Assembly: GCF_000690905.1 (NCBI RefSeq)
Contig: NZ_JMCL01000109.1
Coordinates: forward strand, 1-64,000
Length of the DNA: 64,000 nucleotides
Source of the DNA: Pseudomonas sp. Ant30-3
GTDB lineage: Bacteria; Pseudomonadota; Gammaproteobacteria; Pseudomonadales; Pseudomonadaceae
Direction of reading: 5' to 3'
The notes under the pieces were generated by a model that saw only the letters and a program-made list of their open reading frames with translations, did not search any database and was not told the origin of the DNA. This document shows, one piece after another, positions 7,415 to 16,310 of the stretch (position 1 is its first letter; every line of letters begins with the position of its first letter). The position numbers and the translations under genes were made by a program.

Positions 7415-8692
7415 TCAGAACTTCCAGGTGTAAGTGGTGATCAGGCGGTTTTCCTGATAGTCCGGACCTGACGCATTCCCATTGCCATAACGGGTCTTGA
7501 CGTCGATGCGCCGCCATTCGAAACCAACGTCCTTGAGCGCCCCGCTCTGCACCACGTAGCCGAGCACGATGTTGCGTTCGCTCTCGACGTTCTGGTCGAG
7601 GGCGTTATTGCCCCGATCGACACCGGTGCCGCGCATGTACCGCGTCATGAACTTCAGCCCCGGCAAACCCATGCCGGCAAAGTTATAGTCGTAGCGCAGT
7701 TGCCAGGAGCTTTCGTTTGGCTTGACGAACGCCACCGTCGACCAGTTCACCAGGTAGGGTTGCGGCGCATAGCCGTTCAGCGTCGGGAAGCTCGATTCGC
7801 CAAGCATGCGCTGGTATCCGACGCCGAACGTGTGGGCACCCTTTTTCAGGGAGGTCATGATCCCGTAGGACTTGTTGTCGATATCGCCATACAGCGCTTT
7901 GCCGTCCTCACTGTTATTGAAGTAGCGAAGGTCGGTCTTCAAGCCGTAGCCGGCACCCAGGTCATGGTTATAGGCCAAGCCCAGATAATGTTGTTTATAT
8001 ATGTCTTCCAGCTGACCGAAAAAATAAGTACCGGACAGATTCGGCGTAAACATGTAAGTGGCACCGCCGAAATTCAAACCATCACTGCGACGCTTAACAT
8101 TGGGACCGTTAAACAGATACATCTTTTCCCTGTTGGAAGACTCCCGAGAGCTGATTTCGGTAAAGCGCCCACCGGTCAGCGTCAGCTTGTCTACTTCTTT
8201 GGATTCGATCTGCACACCGTGATAGGTAGTGATCAACTGCCGGGAATCATCGATATAAGCCACCGGCAAGGTCGGACGAAGTTCACCGACCTTGAGTTCG
8301 GTCTTGTTGTAACGAACTTTCCCGGTCAGTGCCGCACGCCCATAGTCCCGGACTTGTTCGCCCTTGCTTGCGTCATACGGAATGATGCTGTCCGGGCCAC
8401 GGCCACCGCCGCCGTCCAGGCGATAGGCATACTGCGCCGAGAGGTCCAGGCCGAACTGCAGCGTACCCTCGGTGTAACCCGAAATGGCGCGGAAATCGAA
8501 ACCCTGGGTCCAGCTGCCGACGCGTGATTGCGACGCGTCATCCTGTTTGAAGTCGCGGTCGATGTAGAAATTGCGCATCCCTAGGCTGACCTGGCTATCT
8601 TTAACGAAATCTGCCTGCGCAACCAGCGGTGTGAAGATCCCCATCACGGCTGCAGTGGATAGCCCACGGTTTATCCAGTTCTTCTGAAACAT
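7415..8692 (-). CDS. OprD-family outer membrane porin
   Basis: 425 aa. It has a signal peptide (MFQKNWINRGLSTAAVMG..., cleavage probably after VAQA, about residue 27). The mature protein starts DFVKDSQVSLGMRNFYIDRD, typical of OprD/OpdK porins, and ends in the aromatic residue of a beta-barrel (YTWKF). The start at 8692 is preferred over an upstream in-frame codon because AAAGGAAAG lies just before it. OprD-type channels admit small carboxylates or basic amino acids. Its place directly after the iac operon on the same strand suggests uptake of an aromatic acid such as IAA, but a 220-bp gap lies between them, so it probably has its own promoter. Confidence 0.92.
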   Translation of the reverse strand: MFQKNWINRGLSTAAVMGIFTPLVAQADFVKDSQVSLGMRNFYIDRDFKQDDASQSRVGSWTQGFDFRAISGYTEGTLQFGLDLSAQYAYRLDGGGGRGPDSIIPYDASKGEQVRDYGRAALTGKVRYNKTELKVGELRPTLPVAYIDDSRQLITTYHGVQIESKEVDKLTLTGGRFTEISSRESSNREKMYLFNGPNVKRRSDGLNFGGATYMFTPNLSGTYFFGQLEDIYKQHYLGLAYNHDLGAGYGLKTDLRYFNNSEDGKALYGDIDNKSYGIMTSLKKGAHTFGVGYQRMLGESSFPTLNGYAPQPYLVNWSTVAFVKPNESSWQLRYDYNFAGMGLPGLKFMTRYMRGTGVDRGNNALDQNVESERNIVLGYVVQSGALKDVGFEWRRIDVKTRYGNGNASGPDYQENRLITTYTWKF

Positions 8693-8912
8693 CGAACTTT
8701 CCTTTATTTTTTGCATGCACAAAGGCACGGCTAGTGGAAGCAGATCAAATCAGCAAAGTGCAACTTTGGCAGTCAATCCGCAGTATTGTTTTTATAACCA
8801 CTTACTGCAAAAAAAGTCGTAGTACAGTCATTCGCCAGAACAGCGACAACCGCTTTATAGTTATTTTTCAAACAGTCAACGATACGGGAAAGTCATATCG
8901 CATCTTACCCAC

Positions 8913-9413
8913 TCAGAAGTTCGCTTTCGAGGCATCTCCCAAGCGGTGGTAAGCGCGATTGAAATACACCAGGCCTTCCTGGCTTTCGCCATTACGAATG
9001 CCCAACACTTCGCAATAGAAAATGGTGTGTGAACCGACTTCATGGGCCTGGGCAATCCGGCAGTCGAAACTCACCAGTGCTTCATCGAGCAACGGTGCAC
9101 CACTTTCCAGGGTGCTCCAGGATGCGCAGGAAAAACGCTGATCGGTATCGAGGTTGCGGTTGGAAAACGCGCCCGACACTTCCTGGTGACCTGCGGTCAG
9201 GACGTTCACGCTGAGCACGCCATTGCTCTTGAAATGCACGTTGGAAAACGACGAGCGATTCATGCACACCAGCAGCGTCGGCGGCTGGTCGGTGACGCTG
9301 CACACCGCCGAAGCGGTGAAGCCGAAGCGCCCGGCGGGGCCGTCGGTGGTGATGACCGAAACCGCGCCACCAAGCATTGCCATTGAGTTACGAAATCCAG
9401 TTGTATCGACCAT
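8913..9413 (-). CDS. iacG: Flavin reductase of the IAA-degradation operon (IacG-like)
   Basis: 166-aa flavin reductase-like domain protein (HpaC type). Visible features are GAVSVITTDG (about residues 14-23), the FTASAVCSVTDQPP stretch and a C-terminal FNRAYHRLG. In known iac clusters this protein supplies reduced flavin to the oxygenase IacA. The start ATG 9413 follows GAGGGTAAGACC; the longer frame upstream overlaps the reductase gene and lacks family similarity. It is the last gene of the operon, 19 bp after iacF. Confidence 0.88.
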   Translation of the reverse strand: MVDTTGFRNSMAMLGGAVSVITTDGPAGRFGFTASAVCSVTDQPPTLLVCMNRSSFSNVHFKSNGVLSVNVLTAGHQEVSGAFSNRNLDTDQRFSCASWSTLESGAPLLDEALVSFDCRIAQAHEVGSHTIFYCEVLGIRNGESQEGLVYFNRAYHRLGDASKANF

Positions 9414-9432
9414 GGTCTTACCCTCCGGTCTA

Positions 9433-10392
9433 TCAGATATCCAGCACCAGCTTCGAGGACTTGGCCCGGGAGCAGCACACCAGAATCTGGTCATTGGCGG
9501 ATTTTTCGTCGTCCGTGAGATAGACGTCGCGGTGATCCGGTTCGCCTTCGATAACGTCGCACAAGCAGGTGCCGCAAACGCCCTGCTCACAGGACACTTC
9601 AATCTTGATGCCGACAGCCGTCAGGGCGTCGACGATGCTCTGGCCTTCGGCAACCTGTACGGTCTTGCCGCTGCGTTGCGCCACCACTTCGAAACCGGCA
9701 CCTGAGGCATCGACTTCGACCTGGAAGTACTCGCGGTGTACATGATCGTCGGCGTAACCCGCTGCCAGCGCCTGGGCGATGACCCAGTCCATGAACCCGG
9801 CCGGCCCGCAGACGTACACGTGCACGCCGGCTTGCGGGGTGCCCAGCACGTTGGCCAGGTCGAGTTTCTGTTCGGGCGCTTCGTCGTCGAAATGCGTGTG
9901 CAGGCGTGAAGCAAACGCCGCGCTGCCCAGCTCTTCGAGAAACGCGCTGCGGATGCGCGAACGGCCGCAATAGTGCAGGTCGAAATCGCTGTCGCGTGCA
10001 TTCAGCGCGTAGGCCATGGCAACCATCGGCGTGATGCCGATGCCGCCGCCGATAAGGATTGAGCGCTTGGCGTCGCTGGCCAGCGGGAAGTGATTGCGCG
10101 GCAGGCTGATCTCGATTTCGCGACCTTCCTGCAGCAACTCATGCACCGCCACCGAACCGCCGCGCGAGGCAGGGTCCTTGAGTACGCCCAGCCGATAGGC
10201 GCCGGCGTTGGCCGGGTCGCCGCACAGGGAATACTGGCGAACCAGGCCGGTCTTGAGGTGGATATCGACATGCGCGCCCGCTTCGAAAGCTGGCAACGGT
10301 TGCCCTGCCGGATCGCTGAGATCCAGTACGACCACCCCTTCGCCCTGCTCTTCGCGTTTGCGCACGACGACTTTCAATAATTGATCGCTCAT
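9433..10392 (-). CDS. iacF: Dioxygenase reductase, FMN/2Fe-2S type (IacF-like)
   Basis: 319 aa, phthalate-dioxygenase-reductase layout. A flavin-binding barrel contains RQYSLCGDP (about residues 53-61), and an NAD domain contains IGGGIGITPM. A C-terminal plant-type [2Fe-2S] domain carries the ligand pattern CEQGVCGTC with a final Cys in ILVCCSRA. It passes electrons from NADH to the Rieske dioxygenase IacC/IacD encoded in the same operon. VanB-type vanillate demethylase reductases look the same, so the name rests on gene order. The gap of 92 bp to iacE is the longest in the operon and shows no clear terminator. Confidence 0.9.
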   Translation of the reverse strand: MSDQLLKVVVRKREEQGEGVVVLDLSDPAGQPLPAFEAGAHVDIHLKTGLVRQYSLCGDPANAGAYRLGVLKDPASRGGSVAVHELLQEGREIEISLPRNHFPLASDAKRSILIGGGIGITPMVAMAYALNARDSDFDLHYCGRSRIRSAFLEELGSAAFASRLHTHFDDEAPEQKLDLANVLGTPQAGVHVYVCGPAGFMDWVIAQALAAGYADDHVHREYFQVEVDASGAGFEVVAQRSGKTVQVAEGQSIVDALTAVGIKIEVSCEQGVCGTCLCDVIEGEPDHRDVYLTDDEKSANDQILVCCSRAKSSKLVLDI

Positions 10393-10484
10393 ACAGGACC
10401 ATCCCGAATTGCTTGTGAGGGGGGCGCAGTTGAGCGGCCCCGTCGTTTCTCTAAAACATTTTCTTCAAACATGCAGCGCCAGAC

Positions 10485-11225
10485 TCAGCGCATGAAGATC
10501 CCGCCGTTCACATCCCAGGTCGCCCCGGTAGTGAAAAAGGCGTCTTCGCTAGCCAGTTGCACGATCAGCTTGCCGAGGAACGCGGCATTGCCCAATTGCT
10601 TGACCGGGATCGCCTCGATCAGTTTTTCCAGACGCTCGGGTGGCACGGCAGCACGTACCGCCGGCGACTCGATAGGGCCGGGAGCGATGGCGTTAACCGT
10701 GACGCCGGACGCTGCCAGCTCCTTGGCAAAGATCTTGGTCAGGGTGACGATCGCGCCCTTGGACGCGGCGTAATGCGCGCCGGTCGCGGTGCCGCCGTTC
10801 TGCCCGGCCAGGGACGCCATGTTGATGATCCGCCCGTAACCCTGGGCCGCCAGGTAGCTGCCGAACACCTGGCAACCGACGAAGGTGCCGCGCAGATTGA
10901 CGCTGACGACATGGTCGAACTCTTCCGGGCTGATCTGCATCACCGGAGTGGTCAGGGTGATCGCGGCGTTGTTTACCGCCACATGCAACACGCCCCAGTG
11001 CGCCACCACAGCGGCCAGTGCTGCTTCGAAATCAGCCTTGCTCGTCACGTCGAGCTTGAGCGCCAGCACCCTTTCGCCAGAGGCATCGAGTTCAGCGGCA
11101 GTGACTTGCGCCGACTCCAGCGAACGGTCGCTGATGACCACCCGGTAACCGGCGGCCAGCAGTTGTTTGGCGATGCTTTTACCCAGCCCTTGGGCCGCGC
11201 CGGTGACCAATGCAACCTGTGTCAT
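10485..11225 (-). CDS. iacE: Short-chain dehydrogenase/reductase (IacE-like)
   Basis: 246-aa classical SDR. The cofactor motif is TGAAQGLG (residues 8-15), NNAA lies near residue 85, and the catalytic residues are Ser138, Tyr152 and Lys156 (YAASK). In characterised iac systems the SDR works with the flavin oxygenase IacA in forming the oxindole intermediate (family knowledge); the exact step here is inferred. The next gene upstream, iacD, ends 10 bp before this start. Confidence 0.9.
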   Translation of the reverse strand: MTQVALVTGAAQGLGKSIAKQLLAAGYRVVISDRSLESAQVTAAELDASGERVLALKLDVTSKADFEAALAAVVAHWGVLHVAVNNAAITLTTPVMQISPEEFDHVVSVNLRGTFVGCQVFGSYLAAQGYGRIINMASLAGQNGGTATGAHYAASKGAIVTLTKIFAKELAASGVTVNAIAPGPIESPAVRAAVPPERLEKLIEAIPVKQLGNAAFLGKLIVQLASEDAFFTTGATWDVNGGIFMR

Positions 11226-11235
11226 GGCAACGTCC

Positions 11236-11715
11236 TCAGAGGATGTAGCCGATACCGGCGAGGGTATCGGTGGAGTTGATCAGCTGGATCAGCTTGCGCT
11301 GGATCTTGAAACTGTCGCCGCTGCGCACCAGTTGAAACGTGACATCGGCGGTGTACTGCTTGAGCACGTCTTTGCGGAACTCACGGAGGTTTTGCGCACA
11401 GCGCACGGTGACAATGCCGTCTGCATCCGATAGCACCCGAAAGCGCGACTGGCTGCGCACGGTGCGCGCCCGCGGGGTGGTCGAAATCGATTCGCCACTG
11501 GTCAACCGGGTCACGCGCAACTGGCGCATTTGGTGATCGTCGTAGGCATAGTTCAGGGTGTTCTCGTAATCGGTTTCCAGCGGGTCGATCGGGATGATGT
11601 AGGTGGCGGTCTCGGTCCACAGGTCGAGCCACTCGGCAAAATCGCCGTGGTCGAGCATGTCAGCTTCCTGCCAGATGAAAGCGCTGACCTGGTTGAGCAA
11701 TTGCAGATTGATCAT
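11236..11715 (-). CDS. iacD: Ring-hydroxylating dioxygenase small subunit (IacD-like)
   Basis: 159 aa, SnoaL/NTF2-like cone fold of dioxygenase beta subunits. Family features include EADMLDHGDFAEWLDLW (about residues 17-33), YIIPIDP, and the C-terminal IQRKLIQLINSTD. It has no metal centre and supports the alpha3beta3 structure of the IacC oxygenase. It lies 16 bp after iacC and 10 bp before iacE. Confidence 0.9.
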   Translation of the reverse strand: MINLQLLNQVSAFIWQEADMLDHGDFAEWLDLWTETATYIIPIDPLETDYENTLNYAYDDHQMRQLRVTRLTSGESISTTPRARTVRSQSRFRVLSDADGIVTVRCAQNLREFRKDVLKQYTADVTFQLVRSGDSFKIQRKLIQLINSTDTLAGIGYIL

Positions 11716-11731
11716 GGTGTTCTCCGTCGAC

Positions 11732-13012
11732 TCAGGCCGACATCATCTTTTTCCACTGCTGGTAGCCAGCGCGCATGCCGGTCTCGGCGCTCACGTCACT
11801 GACCAGCCCGTCTTCGGATTTGGTTTCGCCCGGCAAGCCGCGGTTGAGCATGATCCACAGGTCGGTGCCGGCACTGGCGCCGCGCTGTACACGCTCCCAG
11901 GCTTCGGAATCGTCCGGGGTGCCAAAGCCCATCGGGCCCTGGAAGTGTTCGTGCAGGCGCAGGCGATAACGATTGGCCACCGCCGGGCCGCCGTCCATGG
12001 TGATCACCGCGTGATGGATTTCGGTCTCGTCCACGGCGATCGGCTGCAGCACCCGGAAGAACGCCATGGAACAAGCGATGTTGGGGAACAGGTTGAGGTT
12101 GAAACCGGAACCGCCTACCGCTCGCACAATGCGCCGCACCGACTGTTCGTCCTGGCCTTCGGCGCGCAGCTGGACGGCCAGGTCTTCGAAGCGCTCGGGG
12201 ATCGGCAGGTCGAGGTTGGCTTCCAGGTCGACCAGGTCAGGAATCATCACCATCACGCTGTGGCCGTTGCCCAGGTCTTCGACGTAGCCAGGCCCTTCAA
12301 CGAAGTCGAACAACGCCAGGGTCTGCTCATCCACCGACGACAGGAACGACTTGTGCACCAGCGGGAAGTGATACGCGTCGGTGGTGTTTTCCAGCTGGAT
12401 CTTCCAGTTGCCCGGGAAGCGGAAACGATGCTCGCCACCGACTTTCACCGGGTAGCCGGCACCCTGCTTCATGAACAGGTCGATCCACTTTTTTGCCGGG
12501 CCGAGGAAGTCGGCCAAGGGCTCGATATCGTCCTTGAAGGTGGCGAAGATCATGCCGTTGTACTGCTCGACCCGCAGGCTGATCAAAGGCAGTTCGGACT
12601 TGTCCAGGCAATCGCCGTAACTTTCCGGGTGCGGTACGCCGCGCAGGCTGCCATCCAGGGCGTAGCTCCAGCCGTGGTACGGGCACACGAAGCTGTTGGT
12701 CTTGCCTTTCTTGTGTTCGCAGACCGTGGCGCCACGGTGGCGACAGCGGTTGAGCAACACATGCACTTCCTTCTTGCGGTCGCGCACGACGATCACCGGT
12801 TGCTTGCCGACGTAGGTGCTCTTGTAGCTGCCGGACTCGGGAATCTCGCTGGTGTGGGCAACCCAGATCCAGGTGCTGTAGAAAATCTTGTCCAGCTCTT
12901 GATCGAAAATCTTCGCGTCGGTGTACAGCGAAGTGTGCACTCGATCATGCAAGACCAGGTCGGACGGACTGGCGTTCAGGTTTACAGCGGATATCAGGTT
13001 ATTCACGATCAC
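11732..13012 (-). CDS. iacC: Rieske ring-hydroxylating dioxygenase large subunit (IacC-like)
   Basis: 426 aa. The Rieske [2Fe-2S] ligands are Cys90, His92, Cys110 and His113 (motifs CRHRG and CPYHGWSY). The catalytic domain has the bridging Asp212 and the mononuclear iron ligands His215 and His220 in ENTTDAYHFPLVH. It is the terminal oxygenase, with IacD (beta) and IacF (reductase). In known systems it attacks the oxindole-acetate intermediate on the way to catechol. Its length is ordinary for the family. It follows iacI by 46 bp. Confidence 0.93.
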   Translation of the reverse strand: MIVNNLISAVNLNASPSDLVLHDRVHTSLYTDAKIFDQELDKIFYSTWIWVAHTSEIPESGSYKSTYVGKQPVIVVRDRKKEVHVLLNRCRHRGATVCEHKKGKTNSFVCPYHGWSYALDGSLRGVPHPESYGDCLDKSELPLISLRVEQYNGMIFATFKDDIEPLADFLGPAKKWIDLFMKQGAGYPVKVGGEHRFRFPGNWKIQLENTTDAYHFPLVHKSFLSSVDEQTLALFDFVEGPGYVEDLGNGHSVMVMIPDLVDLEANLDLPIPERFEDLAVQLRAEGQDEQSVRRIVRAVGGSGFNLNLFPNIACSMAFFRVLQPIAVDETEIHHAVITMDGGPAVANRYRLRLHEHFQGPMGFGTPDDSEAWERVQRGASAGTDLWIMLNRGLPGETKSEDGLVSDVSAETGMRAGYQQWKKMMSA

Positions 13013-13058
13013 TCCTCGTCGGCTGGCTCGCCGACTCTAAGAATTCTGGGTATTGCTG

Positions 13059-13592
13059 TCAGGACTGGCCGGATTTGTCGGGTACGGGCAGGTGCGCGTC
13101 ACTGTTCCAGGTGTCCACCGGACGGCTGAACAGGTTCTCGGTCTGGAAGTGCGCCATTCGCCAATGCCCCTGTTCCTGAGCAAACTCCACGGTCAGGCGG
13201 GCGCTGTTGAGGTGCGAGGCACCCGAGGCGAACGTCGAGGTCTGCAACATCACCCAACTGGCCTGCGCGACGGCGCCGCTGACCTGGATCAGTTCCGAGG
13301 TCAGAAAGTGCACGTTCAACGCGAAGTGCGCCGGCTCGACCCTGTAAGTCGCGAACATTGCCTTGATCGCATCACGCCCGTGGTAGCTGCCGAAACTGTT
13401 CTGGTACTTGGCGCCCTTGCCTTCCCAAACCGCCTGCGCGGTGAACAATCCGGCCAGCTCATCGAGAGGCGAATCGACGCCCAGCTCATCGCACAGAACC
13501 ATGTAGCGATTCATGCAGGCGCGGATCGCATTCTCGCTTTCCAGGTGTTCCAGCCGCTGTTCCAGCGCGCGCAAATGCTCTTGTGATGACAT
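13059..13592 (-). CDS. iacI: SnoaL-like protein of the IAA operon (IacI-like)
   Basis: 177 aa. An N-terminal helical segment (LRALEQRLEHLESENAIRAC) is followed by an NTF2/SnoaL-like fold with YHGRDAIKAMFATY in the middle. In iac clusters of the order HABICDEFG this position is IacI, a small protein of unclear catalytic role. No catalytic residues can be assigned from sequence. It is 16 bp from iacB and 46 bp from iacC in the same operon. Confidence 0.82.
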   Translation of the reverse strand: MSSQEHLRALEQRLEHLESENAIRACMNRYMVLCDELGVDSPLDELAGLFTAQAVWEGKGAKYQNSFGSYHGRDAIKAMFATYRVEPAHFALNVHFLTSELIQVSGAVAQASWVMLQTSTFASGASHLNSARLTVEFAQEQGHWRMAHFQTENLFSRPVDTWNSDAHLPVPDKSGQS

Positions 13593-13608
13593 GGCGATGT
13601 CCCTCGAC

Positions 13609-13968
13609 TCAGCGCTGGATGATCAGTTCGCGCCCGGTACGGGCCTCGACCTTGCAGTACTTCCAGAGTTTGTAAGGGCCATCGCCGACGTCAGTGGTGC
13701 GGAACAGATTGCAGGCGGCGTGGACGGTCTCGATGTCTGGCACATCGGCCAGCAGATAAGTAGTCCAGGGCCAGCCAGCGGACGGGCCGACCATGCTCTG
13801 GTCGTCGTCCATGTTGCCCAGCACGGTCACGCCGGGCAGATCGGCGATGCCATTCCACATGGCGCCGAACGCGGCCCAGACTTCCAGAGCCTCGGGACGT
13901 GGAGCATCAAAGAAGTTCTGGTTGATGCCGATGCAGAACAACACTCGCAGGGCTTTTTTATCGGTCAT
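13609..13968 (-). CDS. iacB: Conserved protein of the IAA operon (IacB-like)
   Basis: 119 aa with no classical enzyme signature. It has a ferredoxin-like feel (VLFCIGINQNFFD at the start, Trp-rich middle GWPWTTYLLADVPD, YKLWKYCKVEARTG near the end), reminiscent of small EthD/muconolactone-isomerase-like folds (inference). Its position between iacA and iacI fixes the name. The start could also be four codons earlier at 13980; neither candidate has a strong ribosome binding site, and GGTGA lies before 13968. Confidence 0.82.
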   Translation of the reverse strand: MTDKKALRVLFCIGINQNFFDAPRPEALEVWAAFGAMWNGIADLPGVTVLGNMDDDQSMVGPSAGWPWTTYLLADVPDIETVHAACNLFRTTDVGDGPYKLWKYCKVEARTGRELIIQR

Positions 13969-13995
13969 GGGGTTCACCATTCAGTAGGAAAAAAG

Positions 13996-15168
13996 TTACA
14001 GGTAGCCAGGCAGCGGCTTGTTGCCGAAGAAGATCGCGCCGGCGTTCTGGTAGGTCATATCGCCCATGAAGGCGTGCTGGGTAATGACTTGTGTATCGTT
14101 GACAAAACGCGACAGCGGGCTGCTGCGGTACACGCCGCTCATGCCCGAAAGCATTTGCGCGGTGCGTGCGACATCCGCCGCGACCCGGGTAGCGTGGGTT
14201 GAAGACAGGCGCAGCATGTTGGTCTGCTCGACGGTCACCGGATCGCCGGCCAGGACACTGGCCCAGGCATCGTCAATGGACTGGTAGAACCACGAACGCG
14301 CAGCACGCAGCGCAGCCTCGGCCTTGGCCATCTCGACCTGGGCCAGTGGCCGGTCGGACAACGACGGCGCGCCGGTCACGGAGATGCGTCCGCTGGCCAT
14401 GCCGCTCAACTCATCGAGCGCTGCCCGCGCAACGCCGAGGCCGACCACCGACAACACCTGTGTCGCGAACGACAGCGACGGATAACGGAAGAACGGTTCG
14501 TCGAGATTCGACGGGCCACCGCGTACGAAAGTCCACTCCTCCGGCACCACCACGCCTTCAACCACGACGTCATGGCTGCCGGTGCCGACCAGGCCGACGA
14601 CGTTCCAGGTTTCCTCGATGCGTACCTTTTCCCGCGGCATTACCGCCAGCCGTGGCAGGCCGAGCATGTCGCCGTTTTTCGGGCTGATGCCCACGCCAAT
14701 CAACGATGCGCCCATGCAGCCGCTGGAGAATTTCCAGCGCCCGTTGACCTCCAGGCCACCTTCAACAAAGGACGCAGGCTGCGGTGGGAAAATCCCGCCA
14801 GCGAACACCACGTCAGGCGAATCGGCGTAGATTTTATTGATCGTTTCCAGCGGCAGTGCAGCCAGGTAAACCGGGCTCATGCCAAAGCTGGCAACCCAAC
14901 CGGCGGACCCGTCGGCGATGGAGATATCCTCGACCATCTGGCAGAACTCCGCCGGCGAACGCTCGTCCCCCCCGAAGCGCTTGGGCACCAGCGCGCGATA
15001 GACGCCGAGCGTACGGAACTGCTCGATCACGTCCTGCGAGATGAATTTTTGCTGGTCGAACTCTTCGTTCCGGGCACGCTCACGAATATCCACCAGCAGC
15101 GTCTGAAACGCGTCATTCGCCGTGATCGGCGCGCGGCGCTGTTGATCCAGCTCGCTTGGCGCAGTCAT
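13996..15168 (-). CDS. iacA: Acyl-CoA dehydrogenase-like flavin monooxygenase (IacA-like)
   Basis: 390 aa, acyl-CoA dehydrogenase fold used as a two-component monooxygenase (group D). N-terminal helices contain RALVPKRFGGDERSPAEF, the middle beta domain starts VNGRWKFSSGCMGA, and the C-terminal helical domain carries the flavin-contact region YRSSPLSRFVND. It should use reduced flavin from IacG to oxygenate the indole ring of IAA as the first step. Of several in-frame starts I chose ATG 15168, because GGAG lies 8 bases before it. It is the second gene of the operon, 26 bp after iacH. Confidence 0.9.
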   Translation of the reverse strand: MTAPSELDQQRRAPITANDAFQTLLVDIRERARNEEFDQQKFISQDVIEQFRTLGVYRALVPKRFGGDERSPAEFCQMVEDISIADGSAGWVASFGMSPVYLAALPLETINKIYADSPDVVFAGGIFPPQPASFVEGGLEVNGRWKFSSGCMGASLIGVGISPKNGDMLGLPRLAVMPREKVRIEETWNVVGLVGTGSHDVVVEGVVVPEEWTFVRGGPSNLDEPFFRYPSLSFATQVLSVVGLGVARAALDELSGMASGRISVTGAPSLSDRPLAQVEMAKAEAALRAARSWFYQSIDDAWASVLAGDPVTVEQTNMLRLSSTHATRVAADVARTAQMLSGMSGVYRSSPLSRFVNDTQVITQHAFMGDMTYQNAGAIFFGNKPLPGYL

Positions 15169-15194
15169 GGTTTTCTCCATAGTCAGCATGTCGA

Positions 15195-16310
15195 TTACTC
15201 TTCCAGGCGCCGGACCAGCTCGCGGCCGACTGCACACAGCAGTTCGTCCGAGCCATGGGCGGCAATCAGTTGAAGGCCAACCGGAAGTCCCGAAGCGCTT
15301 TCCAGGGGAATGCTCAGAGCCGGGTGACCGGAAAGGTTGAAAGCGCGTACCAAGGAGGTCATCCCCAACGCAGCGCGGGTGTCGGCCGCATCGGCGACCA
15401 GCAAAGGGAAATCGGGCATGGTCGGCATGGCCAGGATCGGCGTAATCGCCAGGGCGGCGTCCACCTCTGCGGTGAAAGCGCGGCGCACGATCTCGGCTTC
15501 TTCGACGGAATCGGCAGTGGTCAGGCTGGCGGCACGCAGGCGGCCGGCGACATCCTCACCAACCTTGCCGGTTTGCAGCAGATGGCCACACGCGGCCCAG
15601 GTTTCGGCGTTGATGACCACCATCCCGGCACCGTATGCGGCGAGCATGCCTGGCAGCGCTTGCTCGCTCAGCGGAAACCGCGAACGAGCGAGGGCCTGGT
15701 TGACGACGGCGTGGATTCGCTCGTCGGCGTGCACCGTGACCACGCCGATCGAAAGGTTTTCCGGCAGCGCTGCTGGCGCCTTGAAGCTCGGGTCGATGAC
15801 ATGCATCGCTTCAATCAGGCAGTCCATATCCCGTGCCAGCGGCCCTACGCAGTCGAGGGTGCTGTGCGCCGGCATGACGCCCTTGCGGCTGACCCGGCCG
15901 AACGTTGGTTTGAGCCCGAAAACCCCACAGCACGCTGCGGGAATCCGCACCGAGCCGCCGGTATCGGTGCCCAGCGCGAAGTCGCACAGACCGGCAGCCA
16001 CAGCCGCCGCCGAACCACTGGAAGAGCCACCGGGGATGTAGCCCGGATGACGAGGATTGGCTGCAGTACCTGTCCAGGCGTTGAGCCCGGTGGTGCCGAA
16101 GGCCAATTCATGCAGGCCGGTTTTTCCGGTGATTCGGCAGCCTGCATCCAGGACCGCCTGAACCACGTGTGCATGTTCGGTGGCAGCGGGCGCATCGGCC
16201 AGCGCCTGGCTGGAGGCACGGGTCGCATGGCCGGCAATGTCGATGGTGTCTTTCACCATGACCGAAAGGCCGCTACCGCCTAAGGCTAAATCCTCGACAA
16301 CAATCGACAT
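15195..16310 (-). CDS. iacH: Amidase signature enzyme (IacH-like)
   Basis: 371-aa amidase of the amidase-signature family. The catalytic triad is Lys20 (VMVKD), cis-Ser96 (in GGSSSGS) and nucleophile Ser120 (DTGGSVR). It is shorter than many amidases (about 450-500 aa), as expected for IacH. In the iac context it may release IAA from indole-3-acetamide or amino-acid conjugates, or act on a later amide intermediate; this is inference. It is the first gene of the operon, so transcription must start in the AT-rich 16311-16420 region. Confidence 0.9.
   Translation of the reverse strand: MSIVVEDLALGGSGLSVMVKDTIDIAGHATRASSQALADAPAATEHAHVVQAVLDAGCRITGKTGLHELAFGTTGLNAWTGTAANPRHPGYIPGGSSSGSAAAVAAGLCDFALGTDTGGSVRIPAACCGVFGLKPTFGRVSRKGVMPAHSTLDCVGPLARDMDCLIEAMHVIDPSFKAPAALPENLSIGVVTVHADERIHAVVNQALARSRFPLSEQALPGMLAAYGAGMVVINAETWAACGHLLQTGKVGEDVAGRLRAASLTTADSVEEAEIVRRAFTAEVDAALAITPILAMPTMPDFPLLVADAADTRAALGMTSLVRAFNLSGHPALSIPLESASGLPVGLQLIAAHGSDELLCAVGRELVRRLEE

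Noticed and set aside
8766-8782. TGGCAGTCAATCCGCAG, a sigma-54-like match on the plus strand
   Set aside because: Points away from any gene: the porin lies on the minus strand, and the next downstream plus gene is far off.
11603-13129. 508-codon plus-strand frame opposite iacC
   Set aside because: Antisense to a well-supported dioxygenase gene; lacks domain likeness and is explained by GC-rich codon bias.
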